From: Gordonia sp. ABSL11-1
Lineage (GTDB): Bacteria > Actinomycetota > Actinomycetes > Mycobacteriales > Mycobacteriaceae
Direction of reading: 5' to 3'
NCBI RefSeq assembly: GCF_030315685.1
Contig: NZ_JASXSI010000022.1
Location: 1-64,000 of the forward strand
DNA: 64,000 nucleotides
The position numbers and the translations under genes were made by a program. Below, one piece after another: positions 8,246-17,830 of the stretch (within the stretch, counting starts at the first letter, position 1; each line of letters starts with the position of its first letter). The notes under the pieces were generated by a model, which was not told where the DNA came from, made no database searches, and was given only the letters and a program-made list of their open reading frames with translations.

Positions 8246-9822
8246 CGCTCGCGGCCACACCGCCGGACGAGATCACCGACACCGAGACGCTTGTCCGGGT
8301 CGAGAACCTGCGCATCGGCTTCGGCGACAAGGACGTCGTCGGCGGCGTCGGATTCGAGCTCCGTCGAGGGGAGGTCCTCGCCGTCGTCGGTGAGTCCGGC
8401 TCCGGCAAGTCGGTCACCACCCGAAGTCTCGCAGGACTGGCCGGTGCCGGGGCGCGCGTGCGGGCCGACCGGTTCGACCTCTTCGGCACCGACGCGACCG
8501 GATATGGCGAGCGGGACTGGCGACGTCTGCGCGGCAACAGGATCGGTCTGATCCTGCAGGACGCGCTGACGGCCCTCGACCCGTTGCGCACGATCACCAA
8601 GGAGATTTCCGAAGGGCTGCGCGACACCCCGCGCCGCGACCGGCCCGCCCGGGTCGATGCGCTCCTGAGAACCGTGGGCATCGACGATCCGGAGACCAGA
8701 CGACGACAACGCTCCTTCCAGCTCTCCGGAGGCCAGCGACAACGCGCACTCATCGCTGCCGCCTTGGCCGGGGACCCGGAACTGCTCATCGCCGATGAGC
8801 CGACGACGGCGCTCGACGTGACAGTGCAGGCACAGATTCTCGATCTGATCGTCGGGCAGGCGCGTGCCGGTCGCGCGGTGATACTCGTCAGCCATGACCT
8901 CGCGGTCGTGTCGTCGGTCGCCGATCGTGTGCTGGTCATGAAGGACGGCAGGATCGTCGAGGACGGACCGGTCCGGCGAGTCATCGACGAGCCGGCCGCG
9001 GACTACACCCGCGAACTGATCGCCGCCGTGCCCGGTGGGGACCCACGCCCACCGCTCGCCGTCGAACCCGAGCGGGCCGAGACCGTCCTCGCCGCAGTCG
9101 GACTCACGAAATCCTACCGGGTACTGGGCCGACCGGTCGTCGCCGTCGACGACGCGTCCTTCGCCGTCGGCCGCGGCGAGGTGCTCGGCATCGTGGGGGA
9201 ATCCGGCTCCGGCAAGTCGACGATCGCCCGGATGATCACCGGCCTCAGCACGCCCGACGCCGGCGAGCTGCACTTCCTCGGTGAACCACACCCGTCGTCC
9301 GACGCTCGCGCGGGCGATATCGGGCTCGTCGCACAGGATTCGGTGGCGTCGTTCGACCCGCGGTATCTCGTCGGCGAGATCATCGGCGAGGCCGTCGAGA
9401 CGGTGACCGCAGATCACCCCGACCGGCCTGCTCAGATCCGGCGGCTGCTCGAGTCCGTACACCTCCCGGCCGGTGCCGCACAGCGACATCCGCGGGAACT
9501 GTCCGGCGGTCAGCGTCAGCGCGTCAACATCGCTCGGGCTCTCGCCACCCGGCCACGTCTGATCGTGTGCGACGAGCCGGTGTCGGCGCTCGACATCTCG
9601 GTACAGGCCCAGATCCTCGACCTGCTGCATGAACTGACCGAGAACGCCGACCTGTCACTGGTCTTCATCTCGCACGACCTCGCGGTCGTCCGCCGGCCGT
9701 GCCATCGGCTGGTGGTCCTGCACCGTGGACGTGTCGTCGAGGCCGGTGACGCCCGCGACGTGTTCGACGCGCCTCGCTCGCCCTACACGCGGACACTTCT
9801 CGATGCGATCCCGACGCTGTGA
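8242..9822 (+). CDS. Fused DppD/DppF-like double ATPase of ABC importer
   Basis: One 526-aa chain holds two complete ABC domains, as in YejF/GsiA. Domain 1 has Walker A GESGSGKS near residue 53, signature LSGGQRQR, and Walker B LLIADEP. Domain 2 has GESGSGKST near residue 320, LSGGQRQR, and LIVCDEP. Both carry the C-terminal oligopeptide-transporter extension that ends each half. It energises the permease pair encoded just upstream. The final TGA overlaps a GTG, but the next gene probably starts 66 bp further on. Confidence 0.93.
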   Translation: MTLAATPPDEITDTETLVRVENLRIGFGDKDVVGGVGFELRRGEVLAVVGESGSGKSVTTRSLAGLAGAGARVRADRFDLFGTDATGYGERDWRRLRGNRIGLILQDALTALDPLRTITKEISEGLRDTPRRDRPARVDALLRTVGIDDPETRRRQRSFQLSGGQRQRALIAAALAGDPELLIADEPTTALDVTVQAQILDLIVGQARAGRAVILVSHDLAVVSSVADRVLVMKDGRIVEDGPVRRVIDEPAADYTRELIAAVPGGDPRPPLAVEPERAETVLAAVGLTKSYRVLGRPVVAVDDASFAVGRGEVLGIVGESGSGKSTIARMITGLSTPDAGELHFLGEPHPSSDARAGDIGLVAQDSVASFDPRYLVGEIIGEAVETVTADHPDRPAQIRRLLESVHLPAGAAQRHPRELSGGQRQRVNIARALATRPRLIVCDEPVSALDISVQAQILDLLHELTENADLSLVFISHDLAVVRRPCHRLVVLHRGRVVEAGDARDVFDAPRSPYTRTLLDAIPTL

Positions 9823-9887
9823 GGGCGACCCGGGTTCGTCCGCGCTCCACTCCATCCGACGATTCATTCACGAGAAAGCGCCCGACC

Positions 9888-11604
9888 TTGCGAAACACCA
9901 TCACACGAGCCCTGTCCGTGCTCGTCTCCGCTCTCCTGATGCTGGCGGTCGGCGCCTGCACCGCCGATCCCGAACCCGGCAGCGGGGGTGGTGCGCCCGC
10001 CGGAAAGCCCGCGCCGGGAGGAACTTTCACCATCGCACTGGACCAGTACCCCGAACGCGGACTGAACCCGCACTACGGTTCGGCGTTCGACGCATCACAG
10101 GTTCTGCGGAACACCTACGACAGCCTGCTGTCGGAGGACGCGCAGGAGAACTTCCACCCGTGGCTGGCGTCGTCGTGGACGGTCTCCCCGGATGGCCGGG
10201 CCTACGAGTTCCATCTTCGTGACGGCGTCACCTTCCACAACGGTGAGAAGCTGGACGCCGCAGCGGTGAAGGCCAACATCGACGCGTTGCGCGACCCGCA
10301 GTACCCGTCATGGACGACGAATGGGCTGCTGCAGTACTCGAGCGTGTCCGGAGTCGACGTCATCGATCCGTTGTCCGTGCGCATCACGCTGTCCCAGCCC
10401 CGCGCCGACTTCCTGTCCACGCTGGCCGGGCTGAGCGGTGCGATCGTCGCGCCGAGCACACTGCGCGGCGACAAGGCGACGCTCACCAGCGGTGCCGGCA
10501 TGGTCGGCTCCGGACCGTTCATCCTCGACCGAGCGGTCCAGGGACAGGAGATCCGCTTCCGGAAGAATCCCGCATACCGCTGGGGTCCGGCCACCGCGAA
10601 GCATCAGGGCCCCGCATACGTCGACGACGTCGTGGTCAAGTACATACCGGAGGCGTCCACCAGGGCGGGCCTGTTGCGCAGCGGTGAGGTCGACGCGATC
10701 GGGACCGTCAAGGCGACCGACATCCCGCTCTTCGACGGTGTGTCCGGGTTCCAGTACGCCCAGACGGGCTCGGCGGCGTCCACCACCGTCATCATGCTCA
10801 ACCTCACCAACGGTCCGACACGTGATCCGCGGGTGCGCAGAGCGATAGCGCGCGGCGTCGACATCGGGTCGGTGGTCGACTCGGTCACCAAGGGGACGCA
10901 GAAGCAGGCGTGGAGTCTGATCTCACCGGACAGCAAGTACTTCGATCCGAAGTACGACGGCGCCGCGCCGGCCGATCTGACACAGGCTCGCGGTCTGCTC
11001 GACCAGGCGGGCTGGAAGGCGTCCGGCGACGACGGTGCGATCCGGACCGACAGCAGCGGACGGCCGTTGAAGGTCCGGCTCCTCGCGACGGTCCCGACCT
11101 ACCCGCTCGACGATGTGCTCAAGGCGTGGCAGGCCGAACTCCGCCAGAACCTCGGTATCGACGTCGAGCTGAAGTACGTCGAGAACGCCCAGGTGTACGA
11201 CCTGTTGGCGCAGAACGACTACGAGGCCTTCCCCCGTCAGGTCGGCGGCCTCGATCTGTCCCTCCAGCTCAACCGCGCCTTCGGTTCGACCAAGCCCGAC
11301 CTGTCCTACGGCCAGATCGACGGCATCACCCTCGGATCCGATCGTCGGCGGGTCCAAGCTCGCCGACGCACAGGTCGACCGCTGGCTGCTCGACGCAACC
11401 AGGGCTACCGACCAGAACACCCGTAAGGCCTTGTTCGACAAGGTGACCGACCACATTCTCGGCAACTCGGTGGCGATCCCGCTGTTCACCGATCGCAACA
11501 GTGTGGCCGCGACCTCGACGGTACACAACCTCACCTCTCTGTTCGACCCGCCCCGAAACGTGGCGAACGGGTGGTCCTACGACATCGCCGTCCGGACCGC
11601 ATGA
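9888..11604 (+). pseudogene. Dipeptide-type substrate-binding lipoprotein, frameshifted near 11338
   Basis: The N-terminus is a lipoprotein signal (TLRNTITRAL, then LAVGAC as lipobox). The body is an SBP family 5 protein with PGGTFTIALDQYPERGLNPHY and SSWTVSPDGRAYEFHLRDGVTFHNGE. The preferred start is TTG 9888 after GAGAAAG; a GTG at 9819 is in frame. The frame breaks around 11338-11341. Frame 1 runs into an arginine-rich tail stopping at 11426. Frame 2 continues with normal family sequence (IVGGSKLADAQVDRWLLDAT, then SVAIPLFTDRNSVAAT) to TGA at 11602. One surplus base, or two missing bases, would explain this. It is either a true recent mutation that inactivates the importer or a sequencing error. 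Confidence 0.85.
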
Positions 11605-11656
11605 CCCGCTTCGCTCGACCAGTCCGACGAACGCAAGGCCCGACGAAAGGATCATC

Positions 11657-12646
11657 GTGACCCTCACACTCGAAGAACTGACGTTCGACCGCAACATCCC
11701 TCGCGGGATCGTGCACCGCGAATCCATCGCCGAGGTGTTCCTCACCGATGCTCGTCGCACCGCCGACGGCGCCGCCTTCGCAGCCCAATTGCCGCGCAAC
11801 CACTCCTATTTCAGCGATCACCGCGGCACGGCGACGACCTATGACCCGCTCCTGCTGATCGAGGTGTTCCGTCAGGTGGCGATCTACTATGCGCACACCT
11901 TCCTCGGCGTCGAGCGTTCGGAGAAGTTCATCTTCGGCGCGGCCGACTTCGAGATCCTCGACGAACAGACGCTGCGGATCGGCGCCTGCCCCGGCCATTG
12001 CGTCGTGGAAGCCCACGTCGTCGGCGAAAAGGTCCGCAACGGGGTGATCGTCGGACTCACCCTGGAGATGGTCGCCTCCATCGAAGGCCGTGAGGCTGCT
12101 CGCGAGGCGATGACCTACCAGTGGATGCCGTCGTCGGTGTGGAGCAAGATCCGGGTCCGTGGGCGTGAATCATTGGGATTGCCTGCCGAGCATCATATTC
12201 CGGCGGCGAGTCATGTCGCCCGCATGCGTCCCGGATCGGTCGGGCGGCACAATCCACGAAACGCGATTCTCGCGAACCCGGAACTGGCCGCCGACGAACT
12301 GAACGCCCTCACCGTGATCGACACCAACCATCCGTCGCTCTTCGACCACGCCCTCGACCATGTACCCGGAATGCTGCAGTTCGAGGCCGCCCGGCAGGTG
12401 GCGATGGCGGCCGCCAATGCCTCGCTCGGGCTCGACACCAGCCGTATGGTGATGCACCAGTTGCAGATCGAGTTCACCAAGTTCGGTGAGTTCGAGCGCG
12501 AGACGGTGGCCCGGTCGACGGCGGAGCCCGATGGAGAGGGCGGAGCGCACGCGCAGGTGCGTCTCACCCAGGGTGCCGACGTCATCGCCGAAGGTTCGGT
12601 CCATCTCCGCCTCCTGCCGGTCGACGTGTGGACGATGGTCCAATGA
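11657..12646 (+). CDS. AfsA/ScbA-family gamma-butyrolactone synthase-like protein
   Basis: A 329-aa protein with two AfsA hotdog repeats. The first has PRGIVHRESIAEVFLTDARR and QLPRNHSYFSDH. The second has the family signature HPSLFDHALDHVPGMLQFEA. AfsA enzymes condense a beta-ketoacyl-ACP with dihydroxyacetone phosphate, the first step to A-factor-type signalling molecules. The start is GTG 11657, with GAAAGG seven bases ahead. The gene overlaps a HAD hydrolase gene, and a phosphatase is needed in that pathway. No TetR-type butyrolactone receptor gene or butenolide reductase is visible nearby, so the product could be another butyrolactone- or butenolide-like lipid. Confidence 0.88.
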   Translation: MTLTLEELTFDRNIPRGIVHRESIAEVFLTDARRTADGAAFAAQLPRNHSYFSDHRGTATTYDPLLLIEVFRQVAIYYAHTFLGVERSEKFIFGAADFEILDEQTLRIGACPGHCVVEAHVVGEKVRNGVIVGLTLEMVASIEGREAAREAMTYQWMPSSVWSKIRVRGRESLGLPAEHHIPAASHVARMRPGSVGRHNPRNAILANPELAADELNALTVIDTNHPSLFDHALDHVPGMLQFEAARQVAMAAANASLGLDTSRMVMHQLQIEFTKFGEFERETVARSTAEPDGEGGAHAQVRLTQGADVIAEGSVHLRLLPVDVWTMVQ

Positions 12647-13314
12647 GCGGGTCCGAACGTACTCCAGGGCCCTTCGTCTGGTTCGACTTCGGTGGTGTCC
12701 TCTCGCCTCCGCTGGACGAGCTGTTCGGCCGGTACGAACAGAACACCGGGATACCGGCCGCGACGTTGAAGCGGGCGATCGCGGTGGTCGGCGAGGAGTA
12801 CGGCCTACCGCCGTTGGCTCCGATCGAACTGGCGCTGCTCGACGAGCGAGCGTGGGTCGCCAAACTGCACAGGGCCATCCGACTCGAGTCCCCGGACCTC
12901 GACCTGTCCCGCAGCGACCCCGACTTCGGGCGACAATGGTTCACCGGCCACGTGGTCGAGCCGGCCGTCCGGGGCCTGGCGGTCGAGCTCGCCGGCTCCG
13001 GTCTGCGGGTGGGCATCCTCAGCAACAACGTGGTGGAGTGGGAACCGTACTGGCGTCCGATGGTCGGTCTCGACGACGTCGTCACCGATCTCGTCGACTC
13101 GTGCAAGGTCGGTGTGCGCAAGCCGGATCCGGAGATCTTCGCGCTCGCGGCCCGGCGCAACGACGTCGACCCGCGGGACTGCATCCTGCTCGACGACCTC
13201 GACGAGAACTGTCGGGCGGCCGAGGAGTCCGGGTGGACGGCCATCAGATTCGTCGATGCCGATCAGGCGATCCGAGATGTCCGTGCCGCGGTCACCGAGC
13301 GTCTCGTCGCCTGA
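12643..13314 (+). CDS. HAD-superfamily hydrolase
   Basis: A 223-aa haloacid dehalogenase-like protein. Motif I is WFDFGGVLSPP, with the nucleophile Asp present but Gly at the usual acid/base Asp position. Motif II lies near VGILSNNV, motif III is the lysine in VGVRKPDPEIF, and motif IV is ILLDDLDENC. It is translationally coupled to the afsA-like gene (ATGA at 12643). In butyrolactone clusters a HAD phosphatase often removes the phosphate from the AfsA product, which fits here. The FDFGG form is common in HADs and does not exclude hydrolase activity. Confidence 0.85.
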   Translation: MSGSERTPGPFVWFDFGGVLSPPLDELFGRYEQNTGIPAATLKRAIAVVGEEYGLPPLAPIELALLDERAWVAKLHRAIRLESPDLDLSRSDPDFGRQWFTGHVVEPAVRGLAVELAGSGLRVGILSNNVVEWEPYWRPMVGLDDVVTDLVDSCKVGVRKPDPEIFALAARRNDVDPRDCILLDDLDENCRAAEESGWTAIRFVDADQAIRDVRAAVTERLVA

Positions 13315-13336
13315 TCCGGCAGAGGCGCACCGGGGT

Positions 13337-14731
13337 TCACGCGGTGTGCGCGAGGTAGCCGTCCGGTCGGACGAGAGCCGACACCCACGGCTGCTCCGGG
13401 GTGACCTTGCCGGTGACGACGACCTGACCGGGCTCGTCACCGGGAATGGAGATCGACTCGTCCGGACGGATGGCCACATGCCGTCCGGCCGTCAGCAGTT
13501 CGGCGAGTGTGTGTACCGCCCCGTCGTCCTCGGTGATCACCAGATCGGTTTGGAACCCCGGTTGGAACTGGCCGCTGATCACCTCGGCGACGGCGTCGTG
13601 AACGGCGGGCACACCGAGCAGCGCGATCACCGCATCCCTGATGTCGGTCGTGGCCGGGTTCATCATGCGCGACTGCAGGACGGTGTTCCCGACGACGGTC
13701 CGGGCGACCCACACCCGCTCGCGCGACCAGTCGTCGAGCACGCAGGCATCGGTGGTGCCCGCGATGACCCGGGCGAGGCGCCACCCGAGCGTGAACGCGT
13801 CCTGCATCCCGGTGTTGAGTCCCTGACCGCCCAGCGGGTAGTGGACGTGGGCGGCATCGCCGACCACCAGGAGCCGGCCTGCGCGCATCCGGGTGCGATA
13901 GCGGCCGAAGTCGCTGAACCGGGTCAGGTGCGAGATGTCGTCCAGCATGGGTGGGGTGCCCAGTATGGTGCCCAGGTCGTCGAGGTATTCACGTTCGGTG
14001 GGAGTTTCGCGGAGCTGCGCCGGACCGGAGAAGTCGAGGCCGATGATGCGGGTCGGCGCACCGGGGTTCGGGTTGTGCAGGGTCCAGCCGGTGTTCGTGG
14101 GATGCCAGCCCGGCGGTGGGAGGTCGTCGCGCGACGTTCTCGCCAACCCCGCGATCGCATTCATCGTCGCCGGGTAGGTGTGTGCGGGGAGACCGCCGTG
14201 CCGGGCCACGAGGCTACGCGCGCCATCGGCTCCGACCACGAAGCCGGCGACGATGGTCATGGCGGCGCTCCCGTCGAGTGGTTCGATGTCGACCGCTACC
14301 TCGTCGTCGGTGGTGCGGATGGCGGTCACGGTGTGGCCGCGCAGGATTCGAGCTCCCGACGAGCTCGCTCGCTGCTCGAACGCCGCCTCGAGTCGCGCCT
14401 GCGGGATGCCGGCGATCGGTGCGGGCTCCACTGCGGGCGCCGTGATCGACAGCACCGGCTGTGCGGCGAACTGGAACTGCGTTCGACGGACTGCGCCGGC
14501 GTGACGCGCGATCTCGTCCGCGCGTACCGACGGCAGGTAGCCGCGCCGGGCGAGATGCGACACCGACCTCGCGTGGACGGTGCCGGCCCGTGGGCGTTCG
14601 TCGAGGTCGGTCCTGGTCTCGATGATCGTCACCGCGGTCTTCTGGAGGGCCAGTTCGGCGGCCAGCAACATCCCCACCGGGCCGCCACCGACGATCACCA
14701 CCTCTGTGCGACTGTGCTCGTCGGCCGTCAT
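13337..14731 (-). CDS. FAD-dependent aromatic-hydroxylase-type monooxygenase
   Basis: A 464-aa class A flavoprotein monooxygenase. It has the N-terminal dinucleotide motif VIVGGGPVGMLLAAELAL, a DG fingerprint FVVGADGARSLVARHGG, and the second FAD motif GRLLVVGDAAHVHYPLGGQG. The C-terminal thioredoxin-like tail of PheA/TfdB relatives is partly retained. ATG 14731 follows a perfect AGGAGG. These enzymes hydroxylate phenols, polyketides or antibiotics using NAD(P)H. It is divergent from an MFS exporter/P450 operon and shares its operator region, so the three probably act on one metabolite, perhaps a butyrolactone-type product or an antibiotic to be inactivated. Confidence 0.88.
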   Translation of the reverse strand: MTADEHSRTEVVIVGGGPVGMLLAAELALQKTAVTIIETRTDLDERPRAGTVHARSVSHLARRGYLPSVRADEIARHAGAVRRTQFQFAAQPVLSITAPAVEPAPIAGIPQARLEAAFEQRASSSGARILRGHTVTAIRTTDDEVAVDIEPLDGSAAMTIVAGFVVGADGARSLVARHGGLPAHTYPATMNAIAGLARTSRDDLPPPGWHPTNTGWTLHNPNPGAPTRIIGLDFSGPAQLRETPTEREYLDDLGTILGTPPMLDDISHLTRFSDFGRYRTRMRAGRLLVVGDAAHVHYPLGGQGLNTGMQDAFTLGWRLARVIAGTTDACVLDDWSRERVWVARTVVGNTVLQSRMMNPATTDIRDAVIALLGVPAVHDAVAEVISGQFQPGFQTDLVITEDDGAVHTLAELLTAGRHVAIRPDESISIPGDEPGQVVVTGKVTPEQPWVSALVRPDGYLAHTA

Positions 14732-14762
14732 CGTGATTCCTCCTGTTGCATCGGTACCAGAG

Positions 14763-14807
14763 CGATGGTACCTACTAATAACATCGTATCTACCCGGACG
14801 ATAGTAG
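14763..14807. promoter_or_regulatory. Operator cluster between flavoprotein hydroxylase and MFS/P450 operon
   Basis: An AT-rich stretch with an inverted repeat: CGATGGTA (14763-14770) and TAACATCG (14779-14786), seven of eight bases complementary over an 8-nt spacer. It includes ATGGTACCTA (14765-14774), identical to 17831-17840 in front of the arsR-like gene. CTACTATCGTC on the minus strand (14797-14807) resembles TACCTATCGTC at 17836. This pattern suggests binding sites of the ArsR-type protein controlling its own gene and this divergent pair. Confidence 0.5.
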
Positions 14808-14854
14808 CTGCGATCCGACCGTTCGATCACCGAGTCAGTCCGAAGGGAGATCCC

Positions 14855-16195
14855 ATGTCGGCCACCACCGACGAGACCGCGTCAACCACCGGATCATCAG
14901 CCGGGGCGTCCCCGAGCAGGTGGACGCTTCCGATCGTGCTCGCGGCGCAGTTCGTCACACCGACGTCCATCGCGGGCACTGCCATCGCGCTACCGCTCAT
15001 CTCGAAAGACCTCGGCTCCGATCCCACTGCGCTGCAGTGGGTCGTCAACGGATTCAATGTGTCGTTCGCGCTGGCGACCCTGCTCTGGGGCGCGCTGAGC
15101 GACCGCATCGGTCACCGGCGGACCTTCACCTATGGCGCACTCCTGGTCACCGCAGGCAGTGTGCTGAGCGCCGCGGCCCCGAACCTCGTGGTTCTCGACC
15201 TCGCACGCATCGTCGCGGGCATCGGCGCAGCCGCGATCCTCACGGGGTCGAGTTCGATGCTGTCCAACGCCTTCTCCGGAGATCGTCGCACCCACGCCTT
15301 CGCCGTCTTCGGGACCATCAACGGACTCGGGCTCGCGCTGGGGCCCACGATCTCCGGAGCGCTGATCTCCCTGGTCGATTGGCGCGGCGTCTTCGTCGTC
15401 CACGCGGTCATCCTGGCGGTCGCCGCCGCGGGTTCACGGGTCCTCCCCGGCGCCCGGCCGGCCGTCGGTCCGCGCGGCCCGATCCTGGATGTCTCGCTGT
15501 TGCGCAACCGCGAGTTCCTCGCCATGTGCCTCGTCCCCGTCGCGGGTTCGATCGGATTCGTCACGCTGTTGACGTACCTGCCGTCGGCCTTCAGCGGTAT
15601 CAAGAACCTCTCTGCCGGAAACTCTGGTCTGATCATGCTGGCGATGACCATCCCGGTCCTCGTCGCGCCACTCGCGGTGGCGCAGTTGATCACCCGCGTC
15701 CGTGTGCTGACCGTCGGTGTCGTGGTCTACCTCAGTCTCGGGGCACTGCTCCTGGGCAACATCGGGATCCTGTTGCTGACCGAGGACCGGTCGATCGGGT
15801 GGCTGATCGTCCCCATGGTGTTGGTGGGACTCGGTTTCGGTCTACCCATCGGGCTCGTCGACGGCCATGCGCTGTCGGTGATCCCGGCTCAGCGCGCCGG
15901 TACGGCGGCGGGGCTGCTCAACTTCTTCCGCATCGGCAGTGAGGCGGTCTTCGTGGCCGGGTACGCGCTGATCCTGTCCACCGTGGTCGGTGCCCATCTG
16001 AGCGGTGCCGCCGCCGACGACACCTCGGCAGGACAGTTCGGTCATCCGGACGTCTACCGGATCGCCTTCGTGACGACCGTCGGCGTCCTCATCGCGTTGC
16101 TGGCGGTCCTGACGGTCGCCGTCGTCGTCGTCCGTTCACGCTCGTCCTCCGCCGAGCCCGCGGCGGAGCAGCCCCCCGAAGGAGTCTCACGATGA
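14855..16195 (+). CDS. MFS (DHA2-like) drug/metabolite exporter
   Basis: A 446-aa multi-span protein. The motif A loop is GALSDRIGHRRTFTYGALL, and motif C-like GLALGPTISGALI in TM5 marks drug:proton antiporters. About 12 hydrophobic segments can be counted. The pair of central helices found in 14-TM DHA2 members is absent between VLPGARPAVGPRG and LDVSLLRNREF. ATG 14855 is preceded by GAAGGGAG. It overlaps the P450 gene (ATGA at 16192). It probably exports a lipophilic metabolite made or modified by the adjacent oxygenases. Confidence 0.9.
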   Translation: MSATTDETASTTGSSAGASPSRWTLPIVLAAQFVTPTSIAGTAIALPLISKDLGSDPTALQWVVNGFNVSFALATLLWGALSDRIGHRRTFTYGALLVTAGSVLSAAAPNLVVLDLARIVAGIGAAAILTGSSSMLSNAFSGDRRTHAFAVFGTINGLGLALGPTISGALISLVDWRGVFVVHAVILAVAAAGSRVLPGARPAVGPRGPILDVSLLRNREFLAMCLVPVAGSIGFVTLLTYLPSAFSGIKNLSAGNSGLIMLAMTIPVLVAPLAVAQLITRVRVLTVGVVVYLSLGALLLGNIGILLLTEDRSIGWLIVPMVLVGLGFGLPIGLVDGHALSVIPAQRAGTAAGLLNFFRIGSEAVFVAGYALILSTVVGAHLSGAAADDTSAGQFGHPDVYRIAFVTTVGVLIALLAVLTVAVVVVRSRSSSAEPAAEQPPEGVSR

Positions 16196-17406
16196 CCAAG
16201 TCCCTCACCGCTCCCGTGCGGTTCGACCTCCGCGAGATCCCTGGCTTGCGGCCACCGTCGATGTACACCACGGTCGACGACCGCTCGGCGGGCGGCCTAC
16301 CGCAGGTGCTCCTGCCGAGCGGACACACCGCGGTGCACCTGACGTCCTATGCCGATGTGCATCGAGTCCTCACCGACGTGTCGTTCGCGCGGGCCGAGAC
16401 CAATGTCGACGACGGTCCGACGTTCCTGCCCACGATCATGCCGCCCGAGATGCTGCTCAACCTCGACCACCCCGATCACGGTCGTCTCAAGGGCTTCGTC
16501 GGCTCGGCCTACAGCGCGGCCACGATGCAGCGTCGGATTCCCAGCGTGCAGCGGGTTCTCGACGTGGCGGTCGCCGACCTGCGCAACAGGCAAGACACCG
16601 GCGACGCGGACCTGATCGGTGCGCTCCTCGACCCGCTGACCATCGGTGTGAACGTCGACCACCTCGGCATCCCCACCGCCGACATCCCGTACTTCCGCCA
16701 TCTGTCGCGGGAGATGCAGCTGGCCCACGACACCGATGTGCCTGTCCTGCTGGAGAACTTCTGGACCCTGTATCACTACCTCGAGGATCTCGTCGCCGGT
16801 CGTCGGGAGCTGGCAGACGGTCTCATCCGTGACCTGCTCGCGGCGCGCGACTCGGTATCACCGCCGGTGACCGACGCGGAGTACGCCGCGATCCTGCTGG
16901 GGTCCCTGGTCGGTGGCGATCAGAACGTTCTCTCGGTGGTGACCAAGATCGCCTACGTGGCGCTCGCACGACCCGAACTGTGGCAGTACCTGGTCGAGAA
17001 CCCCGACTCGATCCCGACGGTGCTGGAGGAGCTGTTGCGACTCCTGCCACTCGGGAGGATCTCGACCTTCCCGCGCGTGACGACCACCGAGGTGCGGGTG
17101 GACGAGGGGATCCTCCGCCCTGGCGACGTGGTCTACGCGGACGCGCATGAGGCCAACCGCGACTCGGCGGTCTACCCGGATCCGTGGACGGTCGACGTCA
17201 CCCGAGACGGCCGACGGCACCTGCAGTTCGGCTACGGGATGCACCATTGCATGGGCTCGGCGTTGGCGCGTATGGAGATCACCGAGGTGCTCCGACGTCT
17301 CGTCGCCGAGTTCCCCACGCTTCGCCTCGACGCCGATCCGGACGACATCGTCTGGGAGACAGGGGTTCTCGTCCACCGCCCGGTCGCACTACCGGTCGCC
17401 TGGTGA
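16192..17406 (+). CDS. Cytochrome P450
   Basis: A 404-aa soluble bacterial P450. The haem ligand loop is FGYGMHHCMGSALAR near residue 350, and the ExxR motif is in EELLRLLP. The I-helix reads LVGGDQNVLSVV: the acid (Asp) is kept, but the oxygen-activating Thr of the usual AGxD/ET is replaced by Gln. Such replacement occurs in P450s with substrate-assisted or atypical chemistry. It is translationally coupled to the exporter. Electron partners are not in this operon, although a ferredoxin is encoded 4 kb downstream. The likely job is tailoring or inactivation of the metabolite handled by the exporter. Confidence 0.92.
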   Translation: MTKSLTAPVRFDLREIPGLRPPSMYTTVDDRSAGGLPQVLLPSGHTAVHLTSYADVHRVLTDVSFARAETNVDDGPTFLPTIMPPEMLLNLDHPDHGRLKGFVGSAYSAATMQRRIPSVQRVLDVAVADLRNRQDTGDADLIGALLDPLTIGVNVDHLGIPTADIPYFRHLSREMQLAHDTDVPVLLENFWTLYHYLEDLVAGRRELADGLIRDLLAARDSVSPPVTDAEYAAILLGSLVGGDQNVLSVVTKIAYVALARPELWQYLVENPDSIPTVLEELLRLLPLGRISTFPRVTTTEVRVDEGILRPGDVVYADAHEANRDSAVYPDPWTVDVTRDGRRHLQFGYGMHHCMGSALARMEITEVLRRLVAEFPTLRLDADPDDIVWETGVLVHRPVALPVAW

Positions 17407-17447
17407 GCCTGCCGGCCTGAGCGCCGAAGGTGTGGTGGGAAGCGTCG

Positions 17448-17789
17448 TCACGCCGGCCGGGTCTCCGCCCGGGCGGCGTTGTCGGCTGCCAGGATCGCGT
17501 CCAACAGGCCGGGAAAGGCGCGGTCGACGTCGTCACGACGGAGCCTGGTCATGCGCCCGTTGCCGACGTCACGCTGCCAGATGAGTCCGGCTTTGCGCAG
17601 AACGCGGAAGTGGTGGGTGCGGGTCGACGGTGCCCACGGGAGCCCGAACACGCTGCAGAACTGTTCGGTCCCTTGTGGTTCCGCGGCCAACTGCGCGATC
17701 ACGCTGCGCCGGTTGTCGTCGGCGAGCGCGTGCAGGACCGTCGTCAGGTCGTACTCGTCTGGATCGGGATGCCCGTCCGCGTCGGCCAT
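17448..17789 (-). CDS. ArsR-family transcriptional repressor
   Basis: A 113-aa winged-helix protein. It opens LTTVLHALADDNRRSVIAQL, has the recognition region WAPSTRTHHFRVLRKAGLI, and a wing QRDVGNGRMTRL. No metal-binding cysteine box is seen; the single Cys in TEQFCSVFG is isolated. It therefore probably senses a small organic ligand, or acts as a redox or stress switch, rather than a metal. ATG 17789 follows GAGGTG; an upstream GTG at 17798 is possible. It is convergent with the P450 gene. ATGGTACCTA upstream recurs in the hydroxylase/exporter promoter, pointing to autoregulation and control of that operon. Confidence 0.87.
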   Translation of the reverse strand: MADADGHPDPDEYDLTTVLHALADDNRRSVIAQLAAEPQGTEQFCSVFGLPWAPSTRTHHFRVLRKAGLIWQRDVGNGRMTRLRRDDVDRAFPGLLDAILAADNAARAETRPA

Positions 17790-17830
17790 GGGGGTCACCT
17801 CTACTCTCGTGCCGTCGACATACCAGATCC

